Source: Cellulomonas hominis
GTDB taxonomy: Bacteria; Actinomycetota; Actinomycetes; Actinomycetales; Cellulomonadaceae
Assembly: GCF_901521055.1 (NCBI RefSeq)
Contig: NZ_CABEGA010000034.1
Coordinates: 1 to 47,875 of the forward strand
Direction of reading: 5' to 3'
Length of the DNA: 47,875 bases
Shown: positions 32,289 through 41,597 of the stretch, piece by piece
Position numbering within the stretch: position 1 is the stretch's first letter
Layout of the letters: each line of letters opens with the position of its first letter
Translations under genes and position numbers: made by a program
Notes under the pieces: generated by a model
Told to the model about the DNA's origin: nothing
Seen by the model: the letters and a program-made list of their open reading frames with translations, nothing else
The model's database searches: none

Positions 32289-33887
32289 TCAGGGGCGGAG
32301 TGCCGCGTCCAGGAAGAGGTCGACGTCCTCGAACATGAGCGGCAGCAGCTGGTCGACCTGCTCGTCGTCCCAGTGCCACCACTGCACCGCCAGGAGCCCG
32401 GCGATCTGCCGGTCGGTGAACCGCTGGCTGACCCGCCGTGCCGGTGCACCGGCGACCACGGCGTACGGCTCGACGTCGTGGAGCAGCAGCGAGCCGGGTG
32501 CGACGACGGCGCCGTCCGCCACGGAGACCCCTGGCATGACCGTCGTCCCGTGGCCGATCCACACGTCGTTGCCGAGGGTGATCGGGCCTGACGCGAGCGC
32601 ACGACCGCGGATCAGCCGCGCGTTCGGCCACGTCTCCGCCAGGGTCGCGAAGGGGTAGGACGTGACCGCGTCGGCACGTCGCCGGCCGAGGACGAGCGTG
32701 ACGTCGTGGTCGATCGACGTGAACCTGCCGATGGTGAGCGCCGCGGCGCCTGCGCCCTCGACGGCCGGCTTCCCGACGGTGTGGTCGCCGATGACCCAGC
32801 CGTGCCGCGCGGCCTCCTCGGCGAGCGCGGAGCGCGTGAGCCGCGACGAGCGCTCCCGCGCGGACCAGTCGGGCTCGACGGTCTCCAGCACGTGGACGAT
32901 CCGCTCCGCGCGCCGGGGCAGGAACGCGCCCTCGAGCCGCAGCCCCGCCGCCGTGGTGGTGACCGTGTCGAACCGCGTCGTGGCCCGTCCGTCCGTGCCG
33001 CGCAGGACCAGGACGCCGTCCTCCAGCGCCCACGTCGCCTCGTTCTTGTGCGAGTGGCCCCACACGCTGCCGTCCGCGAGCAGCCGGATCGGCTCGACGA
33101 CGTTGGAACCGTCGGCGCGGCGCTTGCGCCAGGTCGCGGCGCACACGAGGTCACGGTCGAGAGCGACGGGTGCAGCGGGATCTGCGGGCGGGCCCGGGGG
33201 CAGGCGCGCGGAGGCGCCGTCGAGAGCTGCCGCCGCGACGAGCCCGGAGAGGGCCGCCGCCGTCGCGCCGCCGGGTCGAGAGGGTCGCGCGACGACGTGC
33301 GCGCCGAGCGAGCGGGCGGCGCGGTCGACGTACGGGCGCAGACGGGCGTCCACGACGTCGGCCGGGACGTGGCGACCGCCGGCCTCGTGACCGGTCGGCG
33401 GTAGGTCGAGCAGCACGACGCGAGCCGCCGGCACCGTCCTGCGCAGGACGTCCCCGAGCCAGTCGGCCGCCCTGGCCCAGTGCTCGAGGTGGAACGGGTC
33501 CCCGACCTCGAGATGACGGGTGCGCGGGGGCAGCAGGTCGTCACCCCCGGCGGACAGCAGCTCGGGCGTCCGCGTGACGACCGAGCCGTCGGGCAGCAGG
33601 TGTACGCCCAGGCACTCGTGGAGCAGGTCCAGGACCACGAGGTCCACCCCGCCGGCGACGGCCTCCAGGAGGTCCGCGAGGTTCGAGTCGAAGTCCCCGC
33701 GCACGGCGCGCTGAGCGGAGCGCGAGGGGAGAGCCGGCGGCGGGATGAGGGTCACGGGCCGGGAGTAGGCGCTGAGCAGCGACTGGTGCACCACGAACTG
33801 CCGCACGTGGAACCGGGCCGGGTCGAGGTGCTCGGCGACCTCCCGCCCGCGCGGGGACCCGTAGACGAACACGCGCTTCTCGCTCAT
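32289..33887 (-). CDS. DUF6270-unknown-CatB-type acetyltransferase fusion
   Basis: This is a 532-residue three-part protein. Residues about 1-215 match DUF6270, an SGNH-like domain of glycan loci (VFVYGS at the start, LVVLDLLHECLGV, GSVVTRTPELL). Residues about 240-365 form a beta-rich module of unknown role (IRLLADGSVWGHSHKNEATW). Residues about 385-532 are a left-handed beta-helix O-acetyltransferase of the CatB/Vat type: IGRFTSIDHDVTLVLG, GNDVWIGHGTTVMPGV, VVAGAPARRV and a QWWHWDDEQV tail. It probably adds and perhaps removes acetyl groups on the exported glycan. It is last in the operon and overlaps the epimerase stop (ATGA). Confidence 0.88.
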   Translation of the reverse strand: MSEKRVFVYGSPRGREVAEHLDPARFHVRQFVVHQSLLSAYSRPVTLIPPPALPSRSAQRAVRGDFDSNLADLLEAVAGGVDLVVLDLLHECLGVHLLPDGSVVTRTPELLSAGGDDLLPPRTRHLEVGDPFHLEHWARAADWLGDVLRRTVPAARVVLLDLPPTGHEAGGRHVPADVVDARLRPYVDRAARSLGAHVVARPSRPGGATAAALSGLVAAAALDGASARLPPGPPADPAAPVALDRDLVCAATWRKRRADGSNVVEPIRLLADGSVWGHSHKNEATWALEDGVLVLRGTDGRATTRFDTVTTTAAGLRLEGAFLPRRAERIVHVLETVEPDWSARERSSRLTRSALAEEAARHGWVIGDHTVGKPAVEGAGAAALTIGRFTSIDHDVTLVLGRRRADAVTSYPFATLAETWPNARLIRGRALASGPITLGNDVWIGHGTTVMPGVSVADGAVVAPGSLLLHDVEPYAVVAGAPARRVSQRFTDRQIAGLLAVQWWHWDDEQVDQLLPLMFEDVDLFLDAALRP

Positions 33888-35062
33888 CGTGCCTCCAGCC
33901 GGCGCGGGCGCGCGTCCTCGGGGACGAAGTCGTCCGGCCGTCGCCCCCTGCCGAACCACCAGGCGACCGCCTGGACGGCCCGGGCGGCGGCGTGCCCGTC
34001 GCCGTACGGGTTCGCCGTGCCGGACACCGAGGCGTGCGCGGCGGGGTCGGAGAGGATCCGCGCCGCCTGCTCCACGATCCGGTCCTCGTCGGTCCCCACC
34101 GGCAGGACCGTGCCGGCGTCGACGCCCTCCGGACGCTCGGTCGTGTCCCGCAGCAGGACCACCGGGACCCCGAGGCCCGGGGCCTCCTCCTGCACCCCGC
34201 CCGAGTCGGACAGGACCAGGTGCGCGCGAGCGAGCAGGCGCGCGAAGTCCAGGTAGTCCAGCGGGTCGGTCAGGACGACGTTGGGCAGGCCCGAGAGGTG
34301 CGCCTCCAAAGGGCGGCGGACGGCCGGGTTGCGGTGCAGCGGCGTGACGAACCGGACGTCACCGAACTGCAGGGCCAGCCGCCGGACGGCACGCCCGATC
34401 CGTTCGAGACCGGGCCCGAGGTTCTCCCGGCGGTGAGCGGTCACCAGCACGAGCCGGCGCCCGCTGCCCGACGGCTCACGGAGCCGCGGGTCGGCGACCG
34501 GGGCGGGGCCGGCCAGGGCGAGGTGCAAGGCGTCGATGCCGGTGTTGCCGGTCACGACCACGGCCTCCGGCTGGACCCCCTCCATCAGGAGGTTGCTCCG
34601 GTTCCCGGCCGTCGGGGCGAGGTGCAGGCCGGCGACCTGGGTGATCTGCCGGCGGTTCAGCTCCTCCGGGAAGGGCGAGGTGAGGTCGTGCGTCCGCAAG
34701 CCGGCCTCCAGGTGCACGACGGGGACCCGGCGGTAGAACGCGGCGAGCGCGGCCGCGGCCGCCGTGGAGGTGTCGCCCTGGACCAGGACGGCGTCGGGAG
34801 CGGCGCTCGCGAGCAGGGCGTCGACCCGCTCGAGCGTGCGCGAGAAGATCCTCGCGAGCGGTGCCCCCGCGGCGAAGACGTCGAGGTCGTGGTCCGGGCG
34901 GATGGCGAAGACCGCGTTCACCGCGTCCAGCATCTCCCGGTGCTGCCCGGAGACCACCGTGACGGGCGACAGCACGGCGTGACGCGCGAGCGCGTGGATC
35001 ACGGGTGCGACCTTGATCGCCTCGGGCCGGGTGCCGTACACGACCATGACGCGGAGCCTCAC
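33884..35062 (-). CDS. wecB: UDP-N-acetylglucosamine 2-epimerase (non-hydrolysing)
   Basis: This enzyme interconverts UDP-GlcNAc and UDP-ManNAc for surface polymer synthesis. The 392-residue GT-B-like protein shows YGTRPEAIKVAPV at the N-terminus, SGQHREML, the HLEAGLRT and FPEELNRR motifs, TAHRRENLG, PLHRNP and LSDSGGVQEEAPGLGVPVV, all diagnostic for the family. The GTG start overlaps the stop of the ABC ATPase gene (GTGA). It sits inside the glycan export operon, which suggests that ManNAc or a derivative is part of the polymer. Confidence 0.96.
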   Translation of the reverse strand: MRLRVMVVYGTRPEAIKVAPVIHALARHAVLSPVTVVSGQHREMLDAVNAVFAIRPDHDLDVFAAGAPLARIFSRTLERVDALLASAAPDAVLVQGDTSTAAAAALAAFYRRVPVVHLEAGLRTHDLTSPFPEELNRRQITQVAGLHLAPTAGNRSNLLMEGVQPEAVVVTGNTGIDALHLALAGPAPVADPRLREPSGSGRRLVLVTAHRRENLGPGLERIGRAVRRLALQFGDVRFVTPLHRNPAVRRPLEAHLSGLPNVVLTDPLDYLDFARLLARAHLVLSDSGGVQEEAPGLGVPVVLLRDTTERPEGVDAGTVLPVGTDEDRIVEQAARILSDPAAHASVSGTANPYGDGHAAARAVQAVAWWFGRGRRPDDFVPEDARPRRLEAR

Positions 35063-35997
35063 GCGGTGCCCCCCGGTGACCGCCGGCGGGGTCCTGCCCG
35101 GGCGTGCCGCGGCGGCGCGTCCCGTCGGGGCGTGGCCGTGACGTGGACGTGCGTCTCGCGGTGGTCGGCACGGGCCTCGTCGAGGATGGACGCGGCGGTG
35201 GCCGGTCGGCCCTTCGCCGTCCAGTACGCCCAGCGGCGGTACCGCGGGGCGACGTCCGCGGCCGGACCGTCGAGGACCGGCCGGCCGTCGTGCAGCCAGA
35301 TCGCCCGCGTGCACGTCGTCTCGGTCGTCCGTGCGTCGTGGCTGACGAGGAACACCGTCCCGGCGTGCTCGCGCAGCCGCTGCATGCGCTCCTCGCTGCG
35401 TCGGCGGAACGCCGTGTCGCCCGTCGCGAGCGCCTCGTCGATGAGCAGGATGTGCGGGCGCACCGCCGACGCGATGGCGAAGCGGAGGCGCGCCGCCATG
35501 CCGGAGGAGTACGTCCTCATCGGCAGGTGGATGGACGCACCGATGCCGGCGAGCTCGACGATGTCCGGCACCGACGCGTCCGCCTGGGCGGGGGTGAGGC
35601 CCATCGCGAGGCAGCCGAGCCGCGCGTTCTGCCGCCCCGAGAGGTCGGGGACGAGGGCGGCGTTCGTGCCGATGAGCACCGGCTGGCTCTCGGCCAGCAC
35701 CCGGCCACGGGTCGGGAGCTCGAGCCCGGCGACGACGCGCAGCAGCGTGCTCTTGCCGCTGCCGTTCCGGCCCACCAGGCCGATCTGCTCGCCGGCCCGG
35801 GCGACGAAGGAGACGTCGTCGAGCGCGTCGACGAGCACGGTGGGCCGGCGTCCGAGGCGCGGCCGCGCGCCGCGGGCGAGCGGGTGGCTCCGTCGCGTCA
35901 CCGGAGGCTCCTCGGCGGACGGTGTGCGGTAGCGGACCGAGACGCTCTGCACCGCGACCGTGACCGGCGGCAGGTCCCCGAGGTCAGGCGCGGCCAT
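35059..35997 (-). CDS. Polysaccharide ABC transporter ATP-binding protein (Wzt/TagH type)
   Basis: This 312-residue ATPase drives export of a lipid-linked glycan. The Walker A motif is GRNGSGKST near residue 76, the signature YSSGMAARLRFAIA near 163, the Walker B ILLIDEALATGD near 185, and the switch His is in LVSHDART. These variants are typical of the Wzt/TagH group. The C-terminal region after about 235 is short and basic and lacks a carbohydrate-binding domain of the O9a Wzt type, so export may be coupled to synthesis differently. It overlaps the permease stop by 14 bases. Confidence 0.94.
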   Translation of the reverse strand: MAAPDLGDLPPVTVAVQSVSVRYRTPSAEEPPVTRRSHPLARGARPRLGRRPTVLVDALDDVSFVARAGEQIGLVGRNGSGKSTLLRVVAGLELPTRGRVLAESQPVLIGTNAALVPDLSGRQNARLGCLAMGLTPAQADASVPDIVELAGIGASIHLPMRTYSSGMAARLRFAIASAVRPHILLIDEALATGDTAFRRRSEERMQRLREHAGTVFLVSHDARTTETTCTRAIWLHDGRPVLDGPAADVAPRYRRWAYWTAKGRPATAASILDEARADHRETHVHVTATPRRDAPPRHARAGPRRRSPGGTA

Positions 35998-36928
35998 ACG
36001 ACTCCTCCCCGTGCCAGAAGAAGGTGATCCCCGCGACGAGGCTCCCGAGCGCCCACGCGGTCAGCGCAGCCCAGGTGGAGAACGCCGGCGTCCGGGCGTA
36101 CAGCAGGCAGTCGCGCGCGGCGTCGATCACCAGGAACATCGGGTTGGCGTGGACGAGCGCGAGCAGCACCGGGTGGGAGACCGCGCCGTCGAACGAGAAG
36201 AAGACGCCCGAGCCGTAGAACCAGAAGCGCAGCAGCACGCTGATCAGCTGGTTGACGTCGGGGAGCACGGCACCCACGCGGGCCACGACGAGCGAGGCGC
36301 CGAGGACGAACACCGCCTGAAGGGCCACCACCAGGGGGAAGAGCAGCGCGCTCCATCCCCAGCGCTCCCGCTCCGGCAGCACGACGACGAGCAGCAGCAT
36401 CGCGAGCAGCGCGGGACCGAGGCTCACGACGCCCTGGAGCACCGCGGACACCGGCAGGGACGCACGGGGGAAGGTGAACGCCCGGACGAGCGCGCGTCCG
36501 GTCCGGATCGACCGGGTGCTGGAGGTGAGGCACTGCGACGTGAACGCGAACAGGAAGGTGCCGACGACCAGGTACCCCACGTAGTTGTCGATGCCGCGCC
36601 GCGACCCCAGCAGGAGACCGAACACGACGTAGTAGGCGAGGCCGTCCAGGACGGGTCGCACCACCAGCCACGCCTGGCCGAGCACCGTCTCGCGCGTCCT
36701 GCCGATCACCCTCCCGCGGGCCTCCTCCCACAGGAACGACCGGCGCCCCCACAGCTGGGCGACGTAGCCGGCCAACGGGGCGCGCGCCCCCACCCGCGTC
36801 AGGGCCTCGGGGGAGACGACCTCGACCAGGGGACCGGCGCCGCTCGTCCACGCATCGCGCGTCGGGGCGGGGTCCGGGAGCCAGGGCGTCGCCGCGCCGG
36901 TGGTGGTCCCGGCACCGGGCCCCGTCAC
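35984..36928 (-). CDS. Polysaccharide ABC transporter permease (Wzm/TagG type)
   Basis: This 314-residue permease has a cytoplasmic N-terminus of about 70 residues and six membrane helices. ARGRVIGRTRETVLGQAWLVVRPVLDGLAYYVVFGLLLG is the hallmark amphipathic entry and first helix of the ABC-2 polysaccharide exporters. With the ATPase it should flip a completed lipid-linked glycan or teichoic-acid-like polymer across the membrane. The GTG start overlaps the upstream glycosyltransferase stop (GTGA). Confidence 0.94.
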   Translation of the reverse strand: MTGPGAGTTTGAATPWLPDPAPTRDAWTSGAGPLVEVVSPEALTRVGARAPLAGYVAQLWGRRSFLWEEARGRVIGRTRETVLGQAWLVVRPVLDGLAYYVVFGLLLGSRRGIDNYVGYLVVGTFLFAFTSQCLTSSTRSIRTGRALVRAFTFPRASLPVSAVLQGVVSLGPALLAMLLLVVVLPERERWGWSALLFPLVVALQAVFVLGASLVVARVGAVLPDVNQLISVLLRFWFYGSGVFFSFDGAVSHPVLLALVHANPMFLVIDAARDCLLYARTPAFSTWAALTAWALGSLVAGITFFWHGEESYGRA

Positions 36929-38661
36929 GCGTCCGCCCCGATCCGTCCGTAGAGGTCGCGGTACAGCCGGCCGCTGCGCGCCCACGTCCGGCCCGCGGCG
37001 ACCTCGCGCCCCGCCCGGACCAGCCCGGTGCGCACCGCCTCGTCGCCCCGCAGGGCCGCGATCGCGTCGGCGAGGGCGACGGCCTCGTCGGCCGGGACGA
37101 GCCGTCCCGCGCCACCCGCCAGCACCTCCGCGAGGGCCGGCAGGTCGCTGGCCACGACGGGCCGTCCGAGCGCCATGGCCTCCACCGGCTTCAGCGGCGT
37201 CACCCGCCGGCACACCTCGACGTCCCGTCGCGGGACCACGAAGACGTCGAGCGCCTGGTGCCAGCGCGGTGCCTCGCCGGAGGGGACGCGGCCGGGGAAC
37301 AGGACCGTCCCGCCGACCCCGGCGTCGTGGGCGTGACGCTCGAGCTCCGGGCGCGCGACGCCGTCGCCGACGACGCACGCGCGGACGTCGACACCTCGTC
37401 GCCGGAGCAGGGCCACGGCGTCGATCAGCGTGTCCAGGCCCTCGTACCCGACCAGGCTGCTCACCGTGCCCACCCAGAACCCCTCTCCCGGCAGCCCGAG
37501 GCGGCGCCGCGTGGCCGCCGGTCCCTCGTCGGGCAGGGTGAGGAGCCGCCCGTCCACACCGTTGGGCACCACCGCGATCCGGGACGCGGCGACGCCCCGG
37601 AGCACCAGGTCGGCCCGCAGCGTCTCGCTCAGCGTCACGACGTGGTCCGCCGACGCTGCGACGGCCGCCTCCTGGGCGCGCAGCAGGGTGAACCGCTCGC
37701 TCGCGCCGGCGGCGGCCTGCTGAGCGGTCCCCGGACGGCCGGCCACCCAGGTCTGCTCGAGCAGACCGCGCACCTCGTACACCCACGGCACGCCGAGCTC
37801 CGAGGCGAGGGCCGCGGCGACCTGCCCGTTGCCGTACGGCGTCGTGGTGTGCAGGACGGTCGGGCGGAGCGCGCGCGCGACGGGACGGAGCAGCTCCACC
37901 GTGTGCACGGAGCGCTGGACGGCGGTCGCCGGCTGCCGTGACGGCAGCAGCCGGCGGTAGGTGACGCCGTCCACGACGTCGGTGCGCCGGGCGGTCAGGC
38001 GCCCGACCGAGACCGGGTAGCCCAGGCGGGTCGCTGCCTCGACCCGGATCCCTGCGGCGGACTGGGCCCGCAGGACCGCGTGCGACCGCAGCGCGTAGCC
38101 GCTCGCCGTGTGGGGCAGCGAGCTCGTCAGGAGGTGCAGGGCGACCGGCCCGCCGCGGGCAGGAGCGGCCCGACGGGGCGGGGGACCGGCCGGCACCGCG
38201 AAGCCCGGCCGCAGCGTGGCGGAGTCGGACGCGTACCGGCGGACCAGCACGTGGTCGCCCGAGGCCGCCGCCAGCCGGACGGCCCCGCTCAGGTCCCCGG
38301 CCCGCCACGCCGCCCGCGCGGCCGTCGCCCCCGGGAGGTCCGGCACCAGGTCGGGCCGGTCCAGCTCGACGGCCAGCTCGGCGAGGAGCCGTCGCCCGGC
38401 GGCCCGACGGGGCCTGGCCTGCGGGAGCAGCGCCGCGGCCTGCTCCCGGCGTCCGGCGAGCCAGTGCCCCACCACCGCGCGGGTGCCGGAGGCCCGGCCG
38501 GCGAGCACGGTGCGGGCGGCGGCCGCCGACAGGCCGCGTGGGAGGCGGCGCGACACCTGGACCACGAGGAGGAGCGGGTCCTGGCGCAGCATGCCGCGAG
38601 CGGCGGACCCGGCGAGCGGCAGGTTCCGCAGGAGCGCGCGGACGCCGGCGACGCGGCTCAT
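36925..38661 (-). CDS. Glycosyltransferase family 4 protein with N-terminal extension
   Basis: This 578-residue GT-B glycosyltransferase has a helical, Arg/Ala-rich N-terminal extension of about 170 residues that is not part of the catalytic fold. The acceptor domain begins at VALHLLTSSLPHTASGYALRSH (about 173). The donor domain (about 370-560) has VPNGVD, VGTVSSLVGYEGLDTLIDA and TPLKPVEAMALGRPVVASDLPALAEV, which contains the GT4 EX7E-like Glu. It transfers a sugar from an activated donor to a growing glycan, but the sugar cannot be told. It overlaps both neighbours by four bases. Confidence 0.93.
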   Translation of the reverse strand: MSRVAGVRALLRNLPLAGSAARGMLRQDPLLLVVQVSRRLPRGLSAAAARTVLAGRASGTRAVVGHWLAGRREQAAALLPQARPRRAAGRRLLAELAVELDRPDLVPDLPGATAARAAWRAGDLSGAVRLAAASGDHVLVRRYASDSATLRPGFAVPAGPPPRRAAPARGGPVALHLLTSSLPHTASGYALRSHAVLRAQSAAGIRVEAATRLGYPVSVGRLTARRTDVVDGVTYRRLLPSRQPATAVQRSVHTVELLRPVARALRPTVLHTTTPYGNGQVAAALASELGVPWVYEVRGLLEQTWVAGRPGTAQQAAAGASERFTLLRAQEAAVAASADHVVTLSETLRADLVLRGVAASRIAVVPNGVDGRLLTLPDEGPAATRRRLGLPGEGFWVGTVSSLVGYEGLDTLIDAVALLRRRGVDVRACVVGDGVARPELERHAHDAGVGGTVLFPGRVPSGEAPRWHQALDVFVVPRRDVEVCRRVTPLKPVEAMALGRPVVASDLPALAEVLAGGAGRLVPADEAVALADAIAALRGDEAVRTGLVRAGREVAAGRTWARSGRLYRDLYGRIGADA

Positions 38662-39887
38662 CGCGCGACCTCGTGCAGGAGGTCGAGGTAGTGCTCGGCC
38701 AGGCGGTCGAAGTTCGCGTGCCGGTCCACCCAGCGGCGGCCGTCCTCACCGACGTCGAGGCGGGAGCGGTCGAGCGCGAGCCCCTGCCACAGGTCGGCGA
38801 GCGCGCCGGGGTCCTCGGGCGGGACGACGTCGCCGGCCCGGGCCCGGCGGACGACGTACGCGGCCTCGCCCGACAACGACGCGGACACGTGCCGCCCCGC
38901 CGCCATCGCCTCGTAGAGCTTCGAGGGCACCGTCCACTCGAACGGGTCCCACGCGCGCAGCGGGACCAGGACGGTGTCGGCCCAGTCGTAGTGCGACCCC
39001 ACCTCGCGTCGTGGCACCCGGCCGACGAACCGCACCGGCGCGTCGAGTGCGCGCGCCTCCGCGCGGAGCGCCGCGTCCTCGTGCCCGGACCCGACGACGC
39101 GCAGCCGCACCGCGACGCCGCGCCCCGCCAGCAGAGCCGCGGCGCGGACCCCGGTGAGGAGCCCCTGGCTGCGTCCCGTCGTCCCCAGGTACAGCACGTG
39201 CAGCGCGGCTCGCGGCGGAGGGGGCGGCCGGAGCGCGACCTCCGGGGCCGCGCCGTTGCGGACCACCTCGACCCTCCGCATGCCGCGATCGCGCAGCACG
39301 ACCGCGAAGCCTGCCGTCGTGGTCACCACGGCCGCCGCTCGCCGTTGGCAGGACGTCACCAGACGGTGCACGGCGCGGGTGACCACCGCCTTCCACCCGC
39401 GCCGGCGACCGCCCCAGATGCCGCTCGGGGCGATGAGGTCCGGCCACGCGTCCCGCATCTCGACGACCAGCGGGGACCGTGTCGTCCAGGACAGCACCAG
39501 CCCCGCGGCGATCGACGGGATGCCCGGGGCGGTGGCGATGACGACGTCCGGCCGGTCGGGGCCGCGCAGCCGGCGGGTACCGACGAGGACGGTGTGCAGG
39601 GCGGCGACCAGCTGGTCGCCCGTCCGGCCGACCAGCCCGGTGCCGTGCTCACGGAACCGGACGCGGTGGATCGTCTCCCCGGACGGCCCGGCTCCGGTCG
39701 CGTGCGGCCGCTCGTCCGGTCGGAGGCCGTCCGCCGTGCCGCTCGGGTAGTGCGGCGGTGGCGCGAGGACGGTCACCCGGTTCCCTGCCGCGACGAAGCG
39801 CTCCACGAGGTGGCGCCAGCGACGCTGGGGGGCGCCCACCTCCGGCAGGTAGTGGTGCGTGACGAGGACGACGTGCACGGTCCTCAC
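38658..39887 (-). CDS. Glycosyltransferase family 4 protein (WbuB-like)
   Basis: This 409-residue GT-B enzyme is the first gene of the glycan operon. VVLVTHHYLPEVGAPQRRWRHLVERF and VTVLAPPPHYPSG match the WbuB-like group, which often adds an amino sugar early in O-antigen or capsule assembly. The donor domain has YLGTTGRSQGL, VGRVPRREV and PSKLYEAMAAGRHV with the nucleotide-sugar Glu. GTG 39887 lies six bases after GGAG and is the best start. A -10-like TAGCCT (39928-39923, minus strand) may mark the operon promoter. Specificity is inferred from resemblance only. Confidence 0.93.
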   Translation of the reverse strand: MRTVHVVLVTHHYLPEVGAPQRRWRHLVERFVAAGNRVTVLAPPPHYPSGTADGLRPDERPHATGAGPSGETIHRVRFREHGTGLVGRTGDQLVAALHTVLVGTRRLRGPDRPDVVIATAPGIPSIAAGLVLSWTTRSPLVVEMRDAWPDLIAPSGIWGGRRRGWKAVVTRAVHRLVTSCQRRAAAVVTTTAGFAVVLRDRGMRRVEVVRNGAAPEVALRPPPPPRAALHVLYLGTTGRSQGLLTGVRAAALLAGRGVAVRLRVVGSGHEDAALRAEARALDAPVRFVGRVPRREVGSHYDWADTVLVPLRAWDPFEWTVPSKLYEAMAAGRHVSASLSGEAAYVVRRARAGDVVPPEDPGALADLWQGLALDRSRLDVGEDGRRWVDRHANFDRLAEHYLDLLHEVAR

Positions 39888-39922
39888 CCCGATCTCCACA
39901 GGTCGCTGACACGGACCCGGGG

Positions 39923-39928
39923 AGGCTA
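39923..39928 (-). promoter_or_regulatory. Candidate -10 of the glycan operon
   Basis: TAGCCT on the minus strand, about 35 bases before the first gene; the -35 region is weak. Confidence 0.3.
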
Positions 39929-40034
39929 TGTGCGCACGTCGGAGCGTTGAGTGGGACCGCCGACCCATGGGTAGGTGGTGGGGAGCGGCTACCCGCGACG
40001 GTGTTTCGTGGGTGTAACAGATCTGGGCAGAGGG

Positions 40035-40062
40035 TTCACGTCCGTCACCCTTCTGCCACACT
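40035..40062 (+). promoter_or_regulatory. Candidate leaderless promoter of the purine permease gene
   Basis: TTCACG (40035-40040) and CACACT (40057-40062) lie 16 bases apart. The -10 ends seven bases before ATG 40070, and the interval is all C with no Shine-Dalgarno. Confidence 0.45.
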
Positions 40063-40069
40063 TCCCCCC

Positions 40070-41554
40070 ATGTCCACCACCTCCACGGGGGCGTCCGCGC
40101 AGGCGCCCGCCGCACCGAAGAGCGCGCTCGACCGGTTCTTCAAGATCTCCGAGCGCGGGTCGACCGTCGGGACCGAGATCCGGGGCGGCCTCGTCACCTT
40201 CTTCACGATGAGCTACATCATCGTGCTCAACCCGCTGATCATCGGCACCGTGCAGGACGGCACGGGCAGCTTCCTCGGGGGCGGCTCCGAGCCGAACATC
40301 CCGATGATCGCGGCGACCACGGCGCTGGTCGCAGGCGTCATGTCGATCCTCATGGGCGTGGTGGCCAACTTCCCGCTGGCGCTCGCGGCGGGCCTCGGGC
40401 TGAACGCCGTCGTGACGTACTCGATCGCCTCGCTGCCCGACATGACGTGGGCCGACGCGATGGGCATCGTCGTGCTCGAGGGCCTGATCATCCTGGTCCT
40501 CGTGCTCACCGGCTTCCGCGAGGCCGTGTTCCGCGCCGTGCCCATGGAGCTGAAGACCGCGATCAGCGTCGGCATCGGCCTGTTCATCGCGTTCATCGGC
40601 CTGTTCGACGCCGGCTTCGTGCGCATCCCGTTCAGCCAGGCGACGCCCGTGGAGCTCGGCATCGGCGGGTCGCTCGGCAGCTGGCCGCTGCTGGTCTTCG
40701 TGGTCGGCCTGTTCCTCGCGATCATCCTCATGGCCCGCAAGGTGCACGGCGCCATCCTCATCGCGATCATCGCGTCGACGGTGCTGGCCGTCGTGGTCGA
40801 GGCCGTCGCGGGGATCGGCGCCCGGTCCGCCGACAACGCCGGTGGCTGGTCGCTGGCCGTCCCGGCGCTGCCCGACTCGATCGTCGCGACCCCCGACTTC
40901 TCCCTGCTCGGGCAGTTCTCGCTGTTCGGGTCGATCGAGAAGATCGGCATCGTCGCCGTCGTCCTGCTGGTGTTCTCGGTGATGATCGCCGACTTCTTCG
41001 ACACGATGGGCACGATGGTCGCCGTCGGCGGCGAGGCCGGCCTGCTGGACGAGAAGGGCAACCCGCCGCGCACCCGCCAGATCCTGGTCGTCGACTCCCT
41101 GGCGGCCGCCGCCGGCGGTGCGGCGTCCGTCTCCTCCAACACCAGCTACGTCGAGTCGGCCGCCGGTGTCGGCGACGGCGCGCGCACCGGCCTGGCGTCC
41201 GTCACCACGGGTGTGGCGTTCCTGCTCGCGACGTTCCTCGCCCCGCTGGTCGGCATGGTGCCGTTCGAGGCCGCCACCCCGGCGCTGGTCGTCGTCGGCT
41301 TCCTCATGGTCATGCAGGTGTCGGGCATCGACTGGAAGAACTTCGAGGTCGCCGTCCCCGCGTTCCTCACCATCGTGCTCATGCCGTTCTCGTACTCGAT
41401 CACGGTCGGCATCGGCGCGGGCGTCATCTCGTTCATCGTCATCAAGCTGGCACTCGGCAAGCTGCGCCAGGTGCACCCGCTGATGTGGGTCGCCGGCGCG
41501 CTGTTCGTCGTGTACTTCCTCATCGGCCCGATCAAGGACCTGCTGGGCGTCTGA
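40070..41554 (+). CDS. NCS2 family purine permease (AzgA type)
   Basis: This 494-residue transporter imports purine bases by proton symport. It has about twelve to fourteen membrane helices. AzgA-type signatures are GLVTFFTMSYIIVLNP in helix 1, ANFPLALAAGLGLNAVVTYS in helix 3, VLLVFSVMIADFFDTMGTMVAVG and the SVSSNTSYVESAAGVGDGARTGL loop. Adenine, hypoxanthine and guanine are usual substrates for this subgroup. The N-terminus of about 20 residues is Ser/Thr/Ala-rich. There is no ribosome binding site, so a leaderless message is likely. It is divergent from the glycan operon. Confidence 0.95.
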   Translation: MSTTSTGASAQAPAAPKSALDRFFKISERGSTVGTEIRGGLVTFFTMSYIIVLNPLIIGTVQDGTGSFLGGGSEPNIPMIAATTALVAGVMSILMGVVANFPLALAAGLGLNAVVTYSIASLPDMTWADAMGIVVLEGLIILVLVLTGFREAVFRAVPMELKTAISVGIGLFIAFIGLFDAGFVRIPFSQATPVELGIGGSLGSWPLLVFVVGLFLAIILMARKVHGAILIAIIASTVLAVVVEAVAGIGARSADNAGGWSLAVPALPDSIVATPDFSLLGQFSLFGSIEKIGIVAVVLLVFSVMIADFFDTMGTMVAVGGEAGLLDEKGNPPRTRQILVVDSLAAAAGGAASVSSNTSYVESAAGVGDGARTGLASVTTGVAFLLATFLAPLVGMVPFEAATPALVVVGFLMVMQVSGIDWKNFEVAVPAFLTIVLMPFSYSITVGIGAGVISFIVIKLALGKLRQVHPLMWVAGALFVVYFLIGPIKDLLGV

Positions 41555-41597
41555 CGCGCCGGTAGGTTCGACCCGACCACCACCGGCGGGAGGACCC

